From UBA4951 sp963616935 (GTDB lineage Bacteria; Bacillota_I; Bacilli_A; RFN20; CAG-826): 64,000 bases of DNA. A program made the translations under genes and the position numbers. Positions 52,194 through 60,206 of this stretch are shown one piece after another. The notes below the pieces were generated by a model. The model searched no databases, was not told the origin of the DNA, and worked only from the letters and a program-made list of their open reading frames with translations. The DNA lies in the NCBI GenBank assembly GCA_963616935.1, contig CAVEMS010000004.1:82124-146123 (forward strand), written 5' to 3'. The number at the start of each line of letters is the position of its first letter. The stretch's first letter is position 1.

Positions 52194-54197
52194 GTGGAAA
52201 ATAAAAAATTCCTTCACTGCCTGCGAGCTCAAATTTACCCCGACGAATACGCCGATGAGCGAATCGAAAGCATCAAAAAATGGTGTCTCGAATACGGCTT
52301 CAAAAACGTCATCCTCTTCTTTAATGGCGAGGAATATTGCGTAGGGCATATCACGAAAGAGCAATTGAATCCCTGGTTGAAAGTAATCAAGAAAGCCAAG
52401 AAAGAATTCGCTAAAGCGGGCATAAGTGTATCCTTAAACCCTTGGTTCGAAATCGGACATATCGATCGCGGAAGAGCTTTGCAAGAAGGGCAAAACTTCC
52501 AAACGATGGTCGATAGAAATGGAAAGCAATGCTCTTTAAGCGTTTGCCCATTAGACGAGGAATGGAAGAGATACTATCTCGACCTGATGGCTTATTACGT
52601 GAAGGAAACCGAGCCGGAAGTCCTTTGGATAGAAGACGATTTCCGTCTCCATAACCACGAGCCTCTTGACTGGGGCGGTTGCTGGTGCCCCCACCATATG
52701 GAGGCCTATAACAAGAAATTAGGCAAGAACGAAACCCGAGAAGAATTCGTGAAAGCCCTAGAAAGCGAAGAGCCCACGCCCGAAAGAAAAGCGTGGCTCG
52801 ATGTCTCTTGGGAAACGATGGATGGGCTAGCGAAGGAAATCCAAAAAAGGGTCATTTCCTTAGGACTAAAAACCAAAGTCGGCTTGATGTCTAGCACTCC
52901 TTGGATGCACGCGATGGAAGCGAGAGATTGGCATCAAATACACGTTGATTTGTCTAGCGAAGGAACTTTAATCGACAGAATTCATTTGCCAGCTTATCGC
53001 GAAATGGGCGCAAAACCTTATTATTTCGACTTCAACCGCATATCGATGGTAAATCGCTCATTCATCGGCGATGATTGCGAGCAATACCCTGAATTAGAAA
53101 ACAGTTCCTATTCGGATTTCGTAAAGGATCCGAAATTCGTTTCCTTCCAAGTCGAAAGCGCCCTCCCTTTAGGCTTAAAAGGCATGACCTACAACATCTT
53201 CCAGTGCGGCGGAGACGGAGCCCAAAAGGAACTTGGATATGGCAAAGCCATTAAGAAGATCGATACCTATCTAAACGAAGTGATGAAACTTGACCTTAAG
53301 CCTTCCGAGATGCGGGGCTTGCTTTTCCCACTCGACGAAAGAACCGTCTATAACCGCCACCCCAAAGACGGATTTATGAATCTCATCCCAGACGACTTCG
53401 ATCCCGTCGGCTTCTTCTCAAGCATGGGCTATTCCTATCGCATCAGCAAAGAGAAGGAATTCAAGGGAGAGAGAGTCGTCTTATGCGGACAAAACGCGAG
53501 AAACTTCAGCGATGAACAATTAAAGAATCTATTCGCGAACAACTTCGTTTTCGTCGATGGCGGAGCGGCCTTGGTTTTGAAAGAAAAAGGGCTCCTTTCG
53601 CTGATTGACGCCAAAGATGCGACATTCAGGGGAGCCTTGCACATGTATGACTGCTTTGAGATGCTAGAAAATGGAGCCGCATTAAAAGGCATGCATAACT
53701 ACCGCTCCTCCTCCCAAAGAAGATGCGGCAACTATGTGAAGATCGAATACGATAGCGGAGTCTATGTCCTCTCCGGGCTCTATGATCCTTTCATGAAAAG
53801 AACCGGGAATGGCTTTGCCTATAGCCATGGCTACTGTGTATACCCTTACGAGCTAAAAGACCCGAGTCAGACCGATTTCTTCGTGACGTTACGCCGTCAC
53901 CTTTTGGAGATGGGCCTTCTAGGCGAAAGTGATAAACCCCTCGCTTATTCCCATGTCGACGCGGTCTATACCTACCTTTACGAGCAAGAAAGGCGATTCG
54001 TCCTTCTCCTCGTGAATGCGAACTACAATGACTTCCCTTCGATTGATTTGACTTTGGAGAACGTCCCCTTCTCTAACATCAAGAGCATTGAGAAAAACGG
54101 GACCACAAAACCAGTCAAGTACTCGCGAAAAGGACCTAAAATCCGTATCAATAAAAAACTACCCTACCTTTCTAGCGCTACCTTCATCCTTGATTAA
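52194..54197 (+). CDS. Unassigned large protein, probably a TIM-barrel glycosidase
   Basis: 667 aa from a GTG at 52194; AAGGACT precedes it and it starts 4 bases after the GH109-like stop. Residues about 1-370 look like a (beta/alpha)8 barrel ('GFKNVILFFNGEEY', 'GISVSLNPWFEIGH', 'EVLWIEDDFRLHNH', 'GLKTKVGLMSSTPWMH'). About 370-470 resembles a GH42-like or glutamine-amidotransferase-like alpha/beta domain ('GERVVLCGQNARNF', 'NNFVFVDGGAALVL'). The C-terminus is beta-rich. 'WIEDD' is an acid-residue candidate for catalysis. I do not recognise a named family. Likely acts on the same imported glycan as the GH109-like enzyme. Confidence 0.7.
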   Translation: MENKKFLHCLRAQIYPDEYADERIESIKKWCLEYGFKNVILFFNGEEYCVGHITKEQLNPWLKVIKKAKKEFAKAGISVSLNPWFEIGHIDRGRALQEGQNFQTMVDRNGKQCSLSVCPLDEEWKRYYLDLMAYYVKETEPEVLWIEDDFRLHNHEPLDWGGCWCPHHMEAYNKKLGKNETREEFVKALESEEPTPERKAWLDVSWETMDGLAKEIQKRVISLGLKTKVGLMSSTPWMHAMEARDWHQIHVDLSSEGTLIDRIHLPAYREMGAKPYYFDFNRISMVNRSFIGDDCEQYPELENSSYSDFVKDPKFVSFQVESALPLGLKGMTYNIFQCGGDGAQKELGYGKAIKKIDTYLNEVMKLDLKPSEMRGLLFPLDERTVYNRHPKDGFMNLIPDDFDPVGFFSSMGYSYRISKEKEFKGERVVLCGQNARNFSDEQLKNLFANNFVFVDGGAALVLKEKGLLSLIDAKDATFRGALHMYDCFEMLENGAALKGMHNYRSSSQRRCGNYVKIEYDSGVYVLSGLYDPFMKRTGNGFAYSHGYCVYPYELKDPSQTDFFVTLRRHLLEMGLLGESDKPLAYSHVDAVYTYLYEQERRFVLLLVNANYNDFPSIDLTLENVPFSNIKSIEKNGTTKPVKYSRKGPKIRINKKLPYLSSATFILD

Positions 54198-54239
54198 GAG
54201 ACATTCTAACGGCCTAGCGATGGGCATTTTCAATAGGTT

Positions 54240-54268
54240 TTGACGCCAATTAAGCCAAAATCGATAAA
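54240..54268 (+). promoter_or_regulatory. Candidate promoter of the AraC gene
   Basis: -35 TTGACG (54240-54245), 17-base spacer, -10 GATAAA (54263-54268). Confidence 0.45.
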
Positions 54269-54316
54269 ATTCACTTTCTAATTTAATATGTTTCGAAGAT
54301 GCCCTATAGTAATATC

Positions 54317-54322
54317 GAGGAG
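54317..54322 (+). promoter_or_regulatory. RBS that sets the AraC start
   Basis: GAGGAG, 6 bases before the ATG at 54329; the in-frame ATG at 54299 has none. Confidence 0.7.
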
Positions 54323-54328
54323 CAAAAA

Positions 54329-55204
54329 ATGAGCGATTTTTCTACTCGAAGCGGCACGCATCTCGATTCGGAAAAACATCCATATCTCAAGGCCACCTTC
54401 CATCAAAGCTACCGCGACTTCATCGGTTACCACGGTCATACCTTTTGGGAGTTCTTTTTGGTCACGAAAGGATCCTATAAGCATAACTTTAACGGTCAGG
54501 AAGAGGTCATAAGGCAAGGCGAGGCTTATCTCATCCGCCCTTGCGATCATCATGCGATAGATCTAAACGAGGCCGATTCCTCTCGCCTTCTCATCACCGT
54601 GAGCATCGAGCGCATGAAAGAGGCCTGCGCCTCCTTATCGGAAGGCCTATATGAGATCTTGATGCACAAAAAAGCCCTGAAATGCTCTCTTGCGGACCAT
54701 CAAATCCGGAAGATCGTCGGACTATGCTCCTACGTCCAAAGAGAGTTAAACGGAGATCCGAAAAAACTCGAGCTCCCCACTTCTTTGCTCATCTTCAATA
54801 TCTTAAACACGGTCATCGATCAGAATTACGCTTTCGACGCGAATAAGCCCGAATGGCTTTTGGAGATCATCCGCAAGATCCAAGATCCCGCCAACAAAGC
54901 TTGGCATGTCAGCGACGTCATGAACAACGTCAACTACTCCCATTCCCATGTCTCACGTTCCTTCCAGGAATACATGGGCTGCTCAATCGTCGATTACGTA
55001 AGCGAGGTAAAGATGCAAAACGCAGGAGATTTCCTCACTTATAGCGATATGACCGTCTACGAGATTTCTAGTGCCCTCGGCTATAAGTCACCAACCAATT
55101 TCTCCGCCGTCTTCAAATCGGCTTATGGAGTCTCCCCTGCCCAATATCGAAAGGCCAAAAAAAGCCAAAAGAAATCTGGCGAAGAGCCTAAAGACCTCTT
55201 CTAA
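54329..55204 (+). CDS. AraC-family transcription regulator with cupin sensor
   Basis: 291 aa. The N-terminal cupin (about 15-130) has 'YHGHTFWEFFLV' and 'QGEAYLIRPCDHHAIDL', which in this family binds a sugar. The C-terminal double helix-turn-helix (about 190-280) has 'VSDVMNNVNYSHSHVSRSFQEYMG' and 'ISSALGYKSPTNFSAVFKSAYGVSPAQYRKA'. It likely activates the glycan operons on either side when sugar is present. A bidirectional terminator separates it from the converging GH112/UxuA operon. Confidence 0.9.
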   Translation: MSDFSTRSGTHLDSEKHPYLKATFHQSYRDFIGYHGHTFWEFFLVTKGSYKHNFNGQEEVIRQGEAYLIRPCDHHAIDLNEADSSRLLITVSIERMKEACASLSEGLYEILMHKKALKCSLADHQIRKIVGLCSYVQRELNGDPKKLELPTSLLIFNILNTVIDQNYAFDANKPEWLLEIIRKIQDPANKAWHVSDVMNNVNYSHSHVSRSFQEYMGCSIVDYVSEVKMQNAGDFLTYSDMTVYEISSALGYKSPTNFSAVFKSAYGVSPAQYRKAKKSQKKSGEEPKDLF

Positions 55205-55248
55205 AAAACAAGCCAGCCTTGCTCTAATAATCCTTTTCTCAAATATTG

Positions 55249-55275
55249 AAAAACCCTGCAAAACGCAGGGTTTTT
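55249..55275. terminator. Bidirectional terminator between the AraC gene and the converging operon
   Basis: AAAAACCCTGC / GCAGGGTTTTT, 11-bp perfect stem with loop AAAAC; T runs in both directions. Confidence 0.9.
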
Positions 55276-55290
55276 GGTTCAACCTCACAA

Positions 55291-56139
55291 TTAGACGCCA
55301 GAATATGCGTTAAATCCGCCATCGATTGGTAAAACGACGCCGGTAATGAATCCGGACGCTTTATCGTCTAGAAGGAATAAAACGGAGCCGATTAGCTCCT
55401 TCGCTTCGCCAAACCTTCCCATCGGGGTGGCGGCGAGGATCTTCTTCGTCCTTGCGGTAGGCTCTCCATCTTTGAAGAGGAGGTCTTTGTTTTGAGCGGT
55501 CACGAAGAAGCCCGGGGCAATCGCATTCACGCGGATGCCCATCTTCGCGAAATAGACGGCAAGCCATTCGGTGAAGTTCGATATGCCCGCTTTAGCGGCC
55601 GAATAAGCCGGTATTTTCGTTAGTGGCCTATACGCGTTCATCGAGGAGATGTTGAGTATCTTGCCTTTCTTGACTCTCATCATATCCTTGGCGAATTCCT
55701 GAGTCGGTAGCAATGTTCCCAAGAAGTTGAGATTGAAGACGAACTCGATGCCGGATTTATCGAGATCGAAGAAGGATTTATATTCTCCATTTAGATCGTT
55801 TTCGCTAGCGAATTCGACGTCTTGAGTCGCTTTCGGATTATTTCCGCCAGCCCCATTAAGCAAAATCGAGCAAGGGCCGAGATCCTTCGTTATCTCTTCG
55901 TGGGCCCTCGCCAAAGCGTCTTTATCCAATACGTTACAAGCGTACCCCTTGGCTTCCCCCCCATTATCGCGGATTCCTTTGGCCACCTCTTCCGCCTTCT
56001 CTCCGTTTAGATCAAGCAAGGCGACTTTGGCGCCCGTTTTCGCAAGGGCTTCCGATAAACATGAGCAAAGAACGCCAGCAGCGCCCGTCACCACCACAAC
56101 TTCATTCGACAAATCCACTTTCAAAGGCAATTCTTCCAT
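55291..56139 (-). CDS. SDR oxidoreductase, D-mannonate/fructuronate type (UxuB-like)
   Basis: 282 aa. Rossmann motif 'VTGAAGVLCSCL' near the N-terminus (TGxxGxxG pattern changed at the last Gly), 'LNGAGGN', catalytic 'NISSMNAY' serine and 'YSAAKAGISNF' (YxxxK), then 'INAIAPGF'-type 'VNAIAPGFFVTAQN'. The length and the insert 'ASENDLNGEYKSFFDLDKSG' match SDR mannonate oxidoreductases next to UxuA, which convert fructuronate to mannonate with NADH. It begins one base after the UxuA gene ends. Last gene of the operon. Confidence 0.85.
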   Translation of the reverse strand: MEELPLKVDLSNEVVVVTGAAGVLCSCLSEALAKTGAKVALLDLNGEKAEEVAKGIRDNGGEAKGYACNVLDKDALARAHEEITKDLGPCSILLNGAGGNNPKATQDVEFASENDLNGEYKSFFDLDKSGIEFVFNLNFLGTLLPTQEFAKDMMRVKKGKILNISSMNAYRPLTKIPAYSAAKAGISNFTEWLAVYFAKMGIRVNAIAPGFFVTAQNKDLLFKDGEPTARTKKILAATPMGRFGEAKELIGSVLFLLDDKASGFITGVVLPIDGGFNAYSGV

Positions 56140-56140
56140 C

Positions 56141-57184
56141 TTATTTTTTCTCCTTTTCGGCCATCTCGACGAGACCGTTTATATATGCTATCCCTAAAGC
56201 GCGGTCGTATAAACCGTATCCGGGATTGCCACGCTCTCCCCAAATCTTCCTCCCATGGTCTGGACGAACATATCCATCGAATCCATTATCCACCAATATC
56301 GACACAAAACGGGCCATATCGACGCTTCCATCCTTCGATAGATGTCCGGATTCATGGAATGAGCCATTATCGTCATCCAATTTGACGTTTCTTAGATGGG
56401 CGAATTTGATGCGGTCATCTTTCGCGTATTTCTTAGCCATCCCATAAACGTCGTTATCTTTTGATTCCGCTAAAGAGCCTAAGCAAAACGTCATGCCATT
56501 ACGAGAAGAAGGAACGGCGTCGAACATCATATCGAAATCTTGCTCCGTCGAAACGACTCTCGGTAAGCCAAACACATCCCATGGTGGATCATCGGGATGG
56601 ATGGCCATATCGACTCCGACTTCCTCGCAAACGGGCATGATGCCCTTAAGGAAATAGACGAGGTTCTCTCTTAGTTTTTCATGGCTCATGCCTTCATACT
56701 GCATAAGCAACGAACGAAGACCTTCTTGGCTATACGACTCATCCCAGCCCGGCAAATGGAGGTTCTTTGGATCAAGTTTCTCGAAGTCTTTGGAATCATA
56801 TGACAACGAGAAAGACCCGTCGGCGTTCTTATAAGCGAGATTGGTGCGAATCCAGTCGAAGACCGGCATGAAGTTATAGCAGACGCACTTGACTCCGACT
56901 TCGCTTACGCGCCTGATGTTCTCGGCGTAATTCGCGATAAGTTCATCGCGGTTTGGCTTGCCAAGTTTTATATCCTCAGGAACGGGGATAGATTCGACGA
57001 CTTCAAAGGAAAGCCCATTATTCGAGCATTCATCCTTAAGTTTCTTTAGTGACTCCCTTGGCCAGACCTCCCCTGGCTTAACGTCATAGACGGCTGAAAC
57101 AACCGTGGATAGATTCGGGATCTGCCTGATATATTCAAGCGATATCGGATCGCTAGGGCCATACCAACGGAAAGACATCTTCAT
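56141..57184 (-). CDS. uxuA: Mannonate dehydratase
   Basis: 347 aa from the ATG at 57184, selected by AGAGGTA 6 bases before it; a longer frame to 57226 has no ribosome site. Typical UxuA features: 'MSFRWYGPSDPISLEYIRQIP' region at the N-terminus, 'CYNFMPVFDWIRT', 'AIHPDDPPWDVFGLPRVVST' and 'GHLSKDGSVDMARF'. It removes water from D-mannonate to give 2-keto-3-deoxygluconate, with Mn2+/Fe2+, in glucuronate breakdown. Length is normal. It implies that the glycan used here contains hexuronic acid. The 106-base gap before it may hold a weak internal promoter. Confidence 0.93.
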   Translation of the reverse strand: MKMSFRWYGPSDPISLEYIRQIPNLSTVVSAVYDVKPGEVWPRESLKKLKDECSNNGLSFEVVESIPVPEDIKLGKPNRDELIANYAENIRRVSEVGVKCVCYNFMPVFDWIRTNLAYKNADGSFSLSYDSKDFEKLDPKNLHLPGWDESYSQEGLRSLLMQYEGMSHEKLRENLVYFLKGIMPVCEEVGVDMAIHPDDPPWDVFGLPRVVSTEQDFDMMFDAVPSSRNGMTFCLGSLAESKDNDVYGMAKKYAKDDRIKFAHLRNVKLDDDNGSFHESGHLSKDGSVDMARFVSILVDNGFDGYVRPDHGRKIWGERGNPGYGLYDRALGIAYINGLVEMAEKEKK

Positions 57185-57190
57185 AGCAAT

Positions 57191-57197
57191 TACCTCT
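57191..57197 (-). promoter_or_regulatory. RBS that sets the uxuA start
   Basis: AGAGGTA on the minus strand, 6 bases before the ATG at 57184. Confidence 0.6.
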
Positions 57198-57290
57198 AGG
57201 CGATATTTTAAAACAAGAAAGGGCAACCATTAAGGGGTTCTTAAACTATTGGGATATATCAAGAGAAAAGATATAAAAATGAATCAAACG

Positions 57291-58898
57291 CTAAATACTT
57301 TTAATGCCTTCTGGCAACTTGAGCTCGGTTTTTATGTGGCCGTTTTCGCTTATATGTTTTACATATATCTCGCCATACGGCGTCGGCACCTTTCCCTGAA
57401 CGAAAGAGAGGCCGCATAGATGGGGCTCCACTTTAATGGTTTTGTAGCCTTCTTCCAATGGGACAATGCCCAATAAACGCGTTAAATAGAAATCGAGAAA
57501 CCCAGTCGACCAGCCATGGCAAAGGCTATGCCTATGCCCTTGGTAGCAAAACTTCCCATAATCGGCGTGGATATTCTTTCTTTTGGGATCGGGGACATCG
57601 GCGACGCCGCTTGGATTATCCCTAAGCCACTCGATGTCGAAATCCTCGAAAAAAGCGCTCGCCCCCAAATCTATCATCGCGCCATAGTATTCTTTGATAA
57701 GCGAAACGGCGGATTCGTCTTCGTTGGCAAGAGACAACGTTTCGACGATCGCGAAGCTAAGGAAAGCGCTCACGCCTTTGGCGCCGTCCTTCTTAATCAA
57801 CTTAGCGCCTTCGCTTGGCTCTATCATCCCTGCGAGCACCCCTAACGCCGTCACTTGCTTAAACGATGACGGCTTATATTCGTATTCTTCTAGTCTAGAG
57901 AGAACCGTTTTGGCGCCTTCGCACGAAAAGCCGAATCTCTTAGACAAAGAGATGGTCTTCTTCATCGCGATGATTAGCAAATATCGCCAGCCGATTTCCG
58001 CATCGGGCGTAAGGTTCGTCGGCCAATCGAGGAAGAATTCGTTTGAAGGAAGGAGAGTGAGCTTGCTATTGGCATAAGACACCTTTCCTTCAGGAAGAAC
58101 GATTTCCATGAAATCTTTCTGGATTTTCGCAATATACCCCTTCATCTTATCGACATAAGAAGCATCGCCGCTTATTCGATAATATTTCTCCAAGCAAATT
58201 AACCACCAGGCCGAATAAGCGGGTATGTTATCGATCCACCTTCCATCGAAAGAAGAAGCCGTGTCGAGCATCTTCTTGAATTGGGGAATGTTGCCATAAA
58301 CAAACGAAGCGCTAAGTAGTTCCGGATAGAAATCACCGATCCATTCGATCCTATCGCGCTTGATGCCATCCCAAATAGCGTCTGGGCGAACGCATAGGGA
58401 AATCGTCTTCGAAGCCACTTCGAAAATCTCGTTCAAGCGTTTGTCGCTCGATAGGAATTCGCCTTTTGAAGTAAGGCCATTGTCGCTATTCTCAACATAT
58501 ACTGAGACGATGTTGGCCGCTTCGCCTTCAACTACGTCAACCCGGGCGAAACGGAATCCCGTCTCGCTAGAGGAAAAATCGTTCCATGAGACAGCAGGAT
58601 AAGAGGCGTCGCGCAGAGAATGGTGGTTTCCAGCTCCTTTTTCGCCTTCCTCCATATAAACTTCGGAGGCGGATTCGCCAAGTCTTATTCTGATTTTGGC
58701 CGCTTCGCCATAGCCGAAGACGATATGGAATCTCGCACACCTCTCCTCGCCGAAATCGAAGACGATGTAACCGCCTTTTCTAAGAGAGCAAACGGGCGCT
58801 ACGAAAATGTGCCTATCAGAGGAAAAGTTCTCTTTCAAGACCGCTTCATTGGTCGCGAGATGGCTATCGACAATTCGCAAGTAATCGATTTTTTTCAT
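57291..58898 (-). CDS. GH78 alpha-L-rhamnosidase-like enzyme, short form
   Basis: 535 aa, no signal peptide. An N-terminal beta domain ('YIVFDFGEERCARFHIVFGYGEAAKIRIRLGES') is followed by the (alpha/alpha)6 barrel with 'AIWDGIKRDRIEWIGDFYPE' (Asp177, Asp182, Glu185, Asp189), the GH78 hallmark 'DG.KRDR..W.GD'. 'SLCHGWSTG' (about 458-466) and the C-terminal beta-sandwich ('GYKTIKVEPHLCGLSFVQGKVPTPYG') complete the fold. It is shorter than the usual 700-1000 aa enzymes since the extra N-terminal beta domains are missing. It removes terminal rhamnose from imported oligosaccharides; activity on another deoxy or uronic sugar is possible. Confidence 0.82.
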   Translation of the reverse strand: MKKIDYLRIVDSHLATNEAVLKENFSSDRHIFVAPVCSLRKGGYIVFDFGEERCARFHIVFGYGEAAKIRIRLGESASEVYMEEGEKGAGNHHSLRDASYPAVSWNDFSSSETGFRFARVDVVEGEAANIVSVYVENSDNGLTSKGEFLSSDKRLNEIFEVASKTISLCVRPDAIWDGIKRDRIEWIGDFYPELLSASFVYGNIPQFKKMLDTASSFDGRWIDNIPAYSAWWLICLEKYYRISGDASYVDKMKGYIAKIQKDFMEIVLPEGKVSYANSKLTLLPSNEFFLDWPTNLTPDAEIGWRYLLIIAMKKTISLSKRFGFSCEGAKTVLSRLEEYEYKPSSFKQVTALGVLAGMIEPSEGAKLIKKDGAKGVSAFLSFAIVETLSLANEDESAVSLIKEYYGAMIDLGASAFFEDFDIEWLRDNPSGVADVPDPKRKNIHADYGKFCYQGHRHSLCHGWSTGFLDFYLTRLLGIVPLEEGYKTIKVEPHLCGLSFVQGKVPTPYGEIYVKHISENGHIKTELKLPEGIKSI

Positions 58899-58928
58899 AA
58901 TTTTGCTGGAGTACTGGCGTCAAAGGCT

Positions 58929-60206
58929 CTAAATCTTCTCCACTTTGTCTTTCTTTCTCGCCTCTTCGGCGGCAAAGACGACAAGATGACTGTTTATGGA
59001 ATCGTTTAAGGAGGTTATGGAAATGGACGATTTGTCGCCATTTAGATAGTTGACGACCGATTCCATGATCGCATAGTCGCCACCCATATGCCCACTAAAG
59101 CCGAACTGATCGTTTATCTGTTTGTTAACGTCGATTTCGATCTTATCGTAATACAAGGAATCGTAGTTCACTGGCATATAAGTGATGATTCCGCTTTCGG
59201 CGTTGCCGACTATCTCACCAAGGCTACCGACGATATGGATGTATCTTCCCGCTTTCGGAGCACCGCCGATTTGGTTGAAGTTTCCTATCGATCCATCCGA
59301 GAAGTTCACGATGAGGGCCTCTCTATCGGTGATATTCGCTTCATCGACTTTGAAAATGCATTTGCCATATAGCGAATTCTTCAGGAAATTCATTTTGTCT
59401 TCCAAGGTGATGTCTTCTGGTTTCTTGTCGATCTGCGGCCAAGTGAGATTGCTAGACCAATTGCGCTCAATGTAGTGTCTGATTGCGCTATAAAGGCATT
59501 TTCTTTCAAGCGGGCAATCGAAACACGATTCCGTAGATCCTTCTGGGGCATTCTCTCTGATGAAAAAATACCTTCCCCCGAAAGCGGCCACTTCTTTTGG
59601 CGAGGTGGAGTTGTTTAACCAGCACATGATATCGATGTCATGGCAGCTTTTCGCCAACAAGAAAGACGAATTGCACTTCTCTTCGCTATTCCATTTTCCT
59701 CTCACGTAGCTGCCGCCATAATGGGCGATTCCAACATGCTCATCCATTTGAATGGAAATGATCTTGCCGACTTTCCCATCGAGCAACATCTTTTTGATGG
59801 TCGCGTAAAATGGCGTGTAACGCAAAACATGGCAGACGAACACTTGGCAGGAATTCTTCTCGGCCAAGGCCTTGATTTCTAATAGTTGCTCCTTGTTCCC
59901 GACGATTGGTTTCTCCGTGAGCATATCATAGCCGGCGCCTAGAATCGCCTTCATCACCTCATAATGGTGTTGGTCCATCGTCGCGTTGATGAAAAGATCG
60001 CATTCCGGCTTACTTGCTAAGCATTCACCGATATCGGAGAACAATTGCTCATCCTTCAAATGGAATTTCTCTTGGCAAAGAGAACGTTTGAAAGGATTGG
60101 GATCCACCACTCCGACGATTTCGAATTTCTCGGAATCCGTTATCGCGTAATTGCTATACACCTGACCTCTATCGCCATATCCGACGACAATCGCTTTAAC
60201 TTTCAT
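58929..60206 (-). CDS. Gfo/Idh/MocA-family oxidoreductase
   Basis: 425 aa from the ATG at 60206, which overlaps the GH112 stop as ATGA; a longer frame from 60224 is less likely. Rossmann motif 'AIVVGYGDRGQVYSN', 'TEKPIV' lysine (EKP) and 'HVLRYTPFY' are typical. A Cys cluster 'CFDCPLERKCLY' near residue 230 could bind a metal. The C-terminal half carries 'AKSCHDIDIMCWL' and 'FSGHMGGDYAIMESVVNYLNGD'. It should oxidise or epimerise a sugar or inositol-type substrate with NAD(P). Its place between GH112 and GH78 suggests action on the freed sugar. Confidence 0.85.
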   Translation of the reverse strand: MKVKAIVVGYGDRGQVYSNYAITDSEKFEIVGVVDPNPFKRSLCQEKFHLKDEQLFSDIGECLASKPECDLFINATMDQHHYEVMKAILGAGYDMLTEKPIVGNKEQLLEIKALAEKNSCQVFVCHVLRYTPFYATIKKMLLDGKVGKIISIQMDEHVGIAHYGGSYVRGKWNSEEKCNSSFLLAKSCHDIDIMCWLNNSTSPKEVAAFGGRYFFIRENAPEGSTESCFDCPLERKCLYSAIRHYIERNWSSNLTWPQIDKKPEDITLEDKMNFLKNSLYGKCIFKVDEANITDREALIVNFSDGSIGNFNQIGGAPKAGRYIHIVGSLGEIVGNAESGIITYMPVNYDSLYYDKIEIDVNKQINDQFGFSGHMGGDYAIMESVVNYLNGDKSSISITSLNDSINSHLVVFAAEEARKKDKVEKI

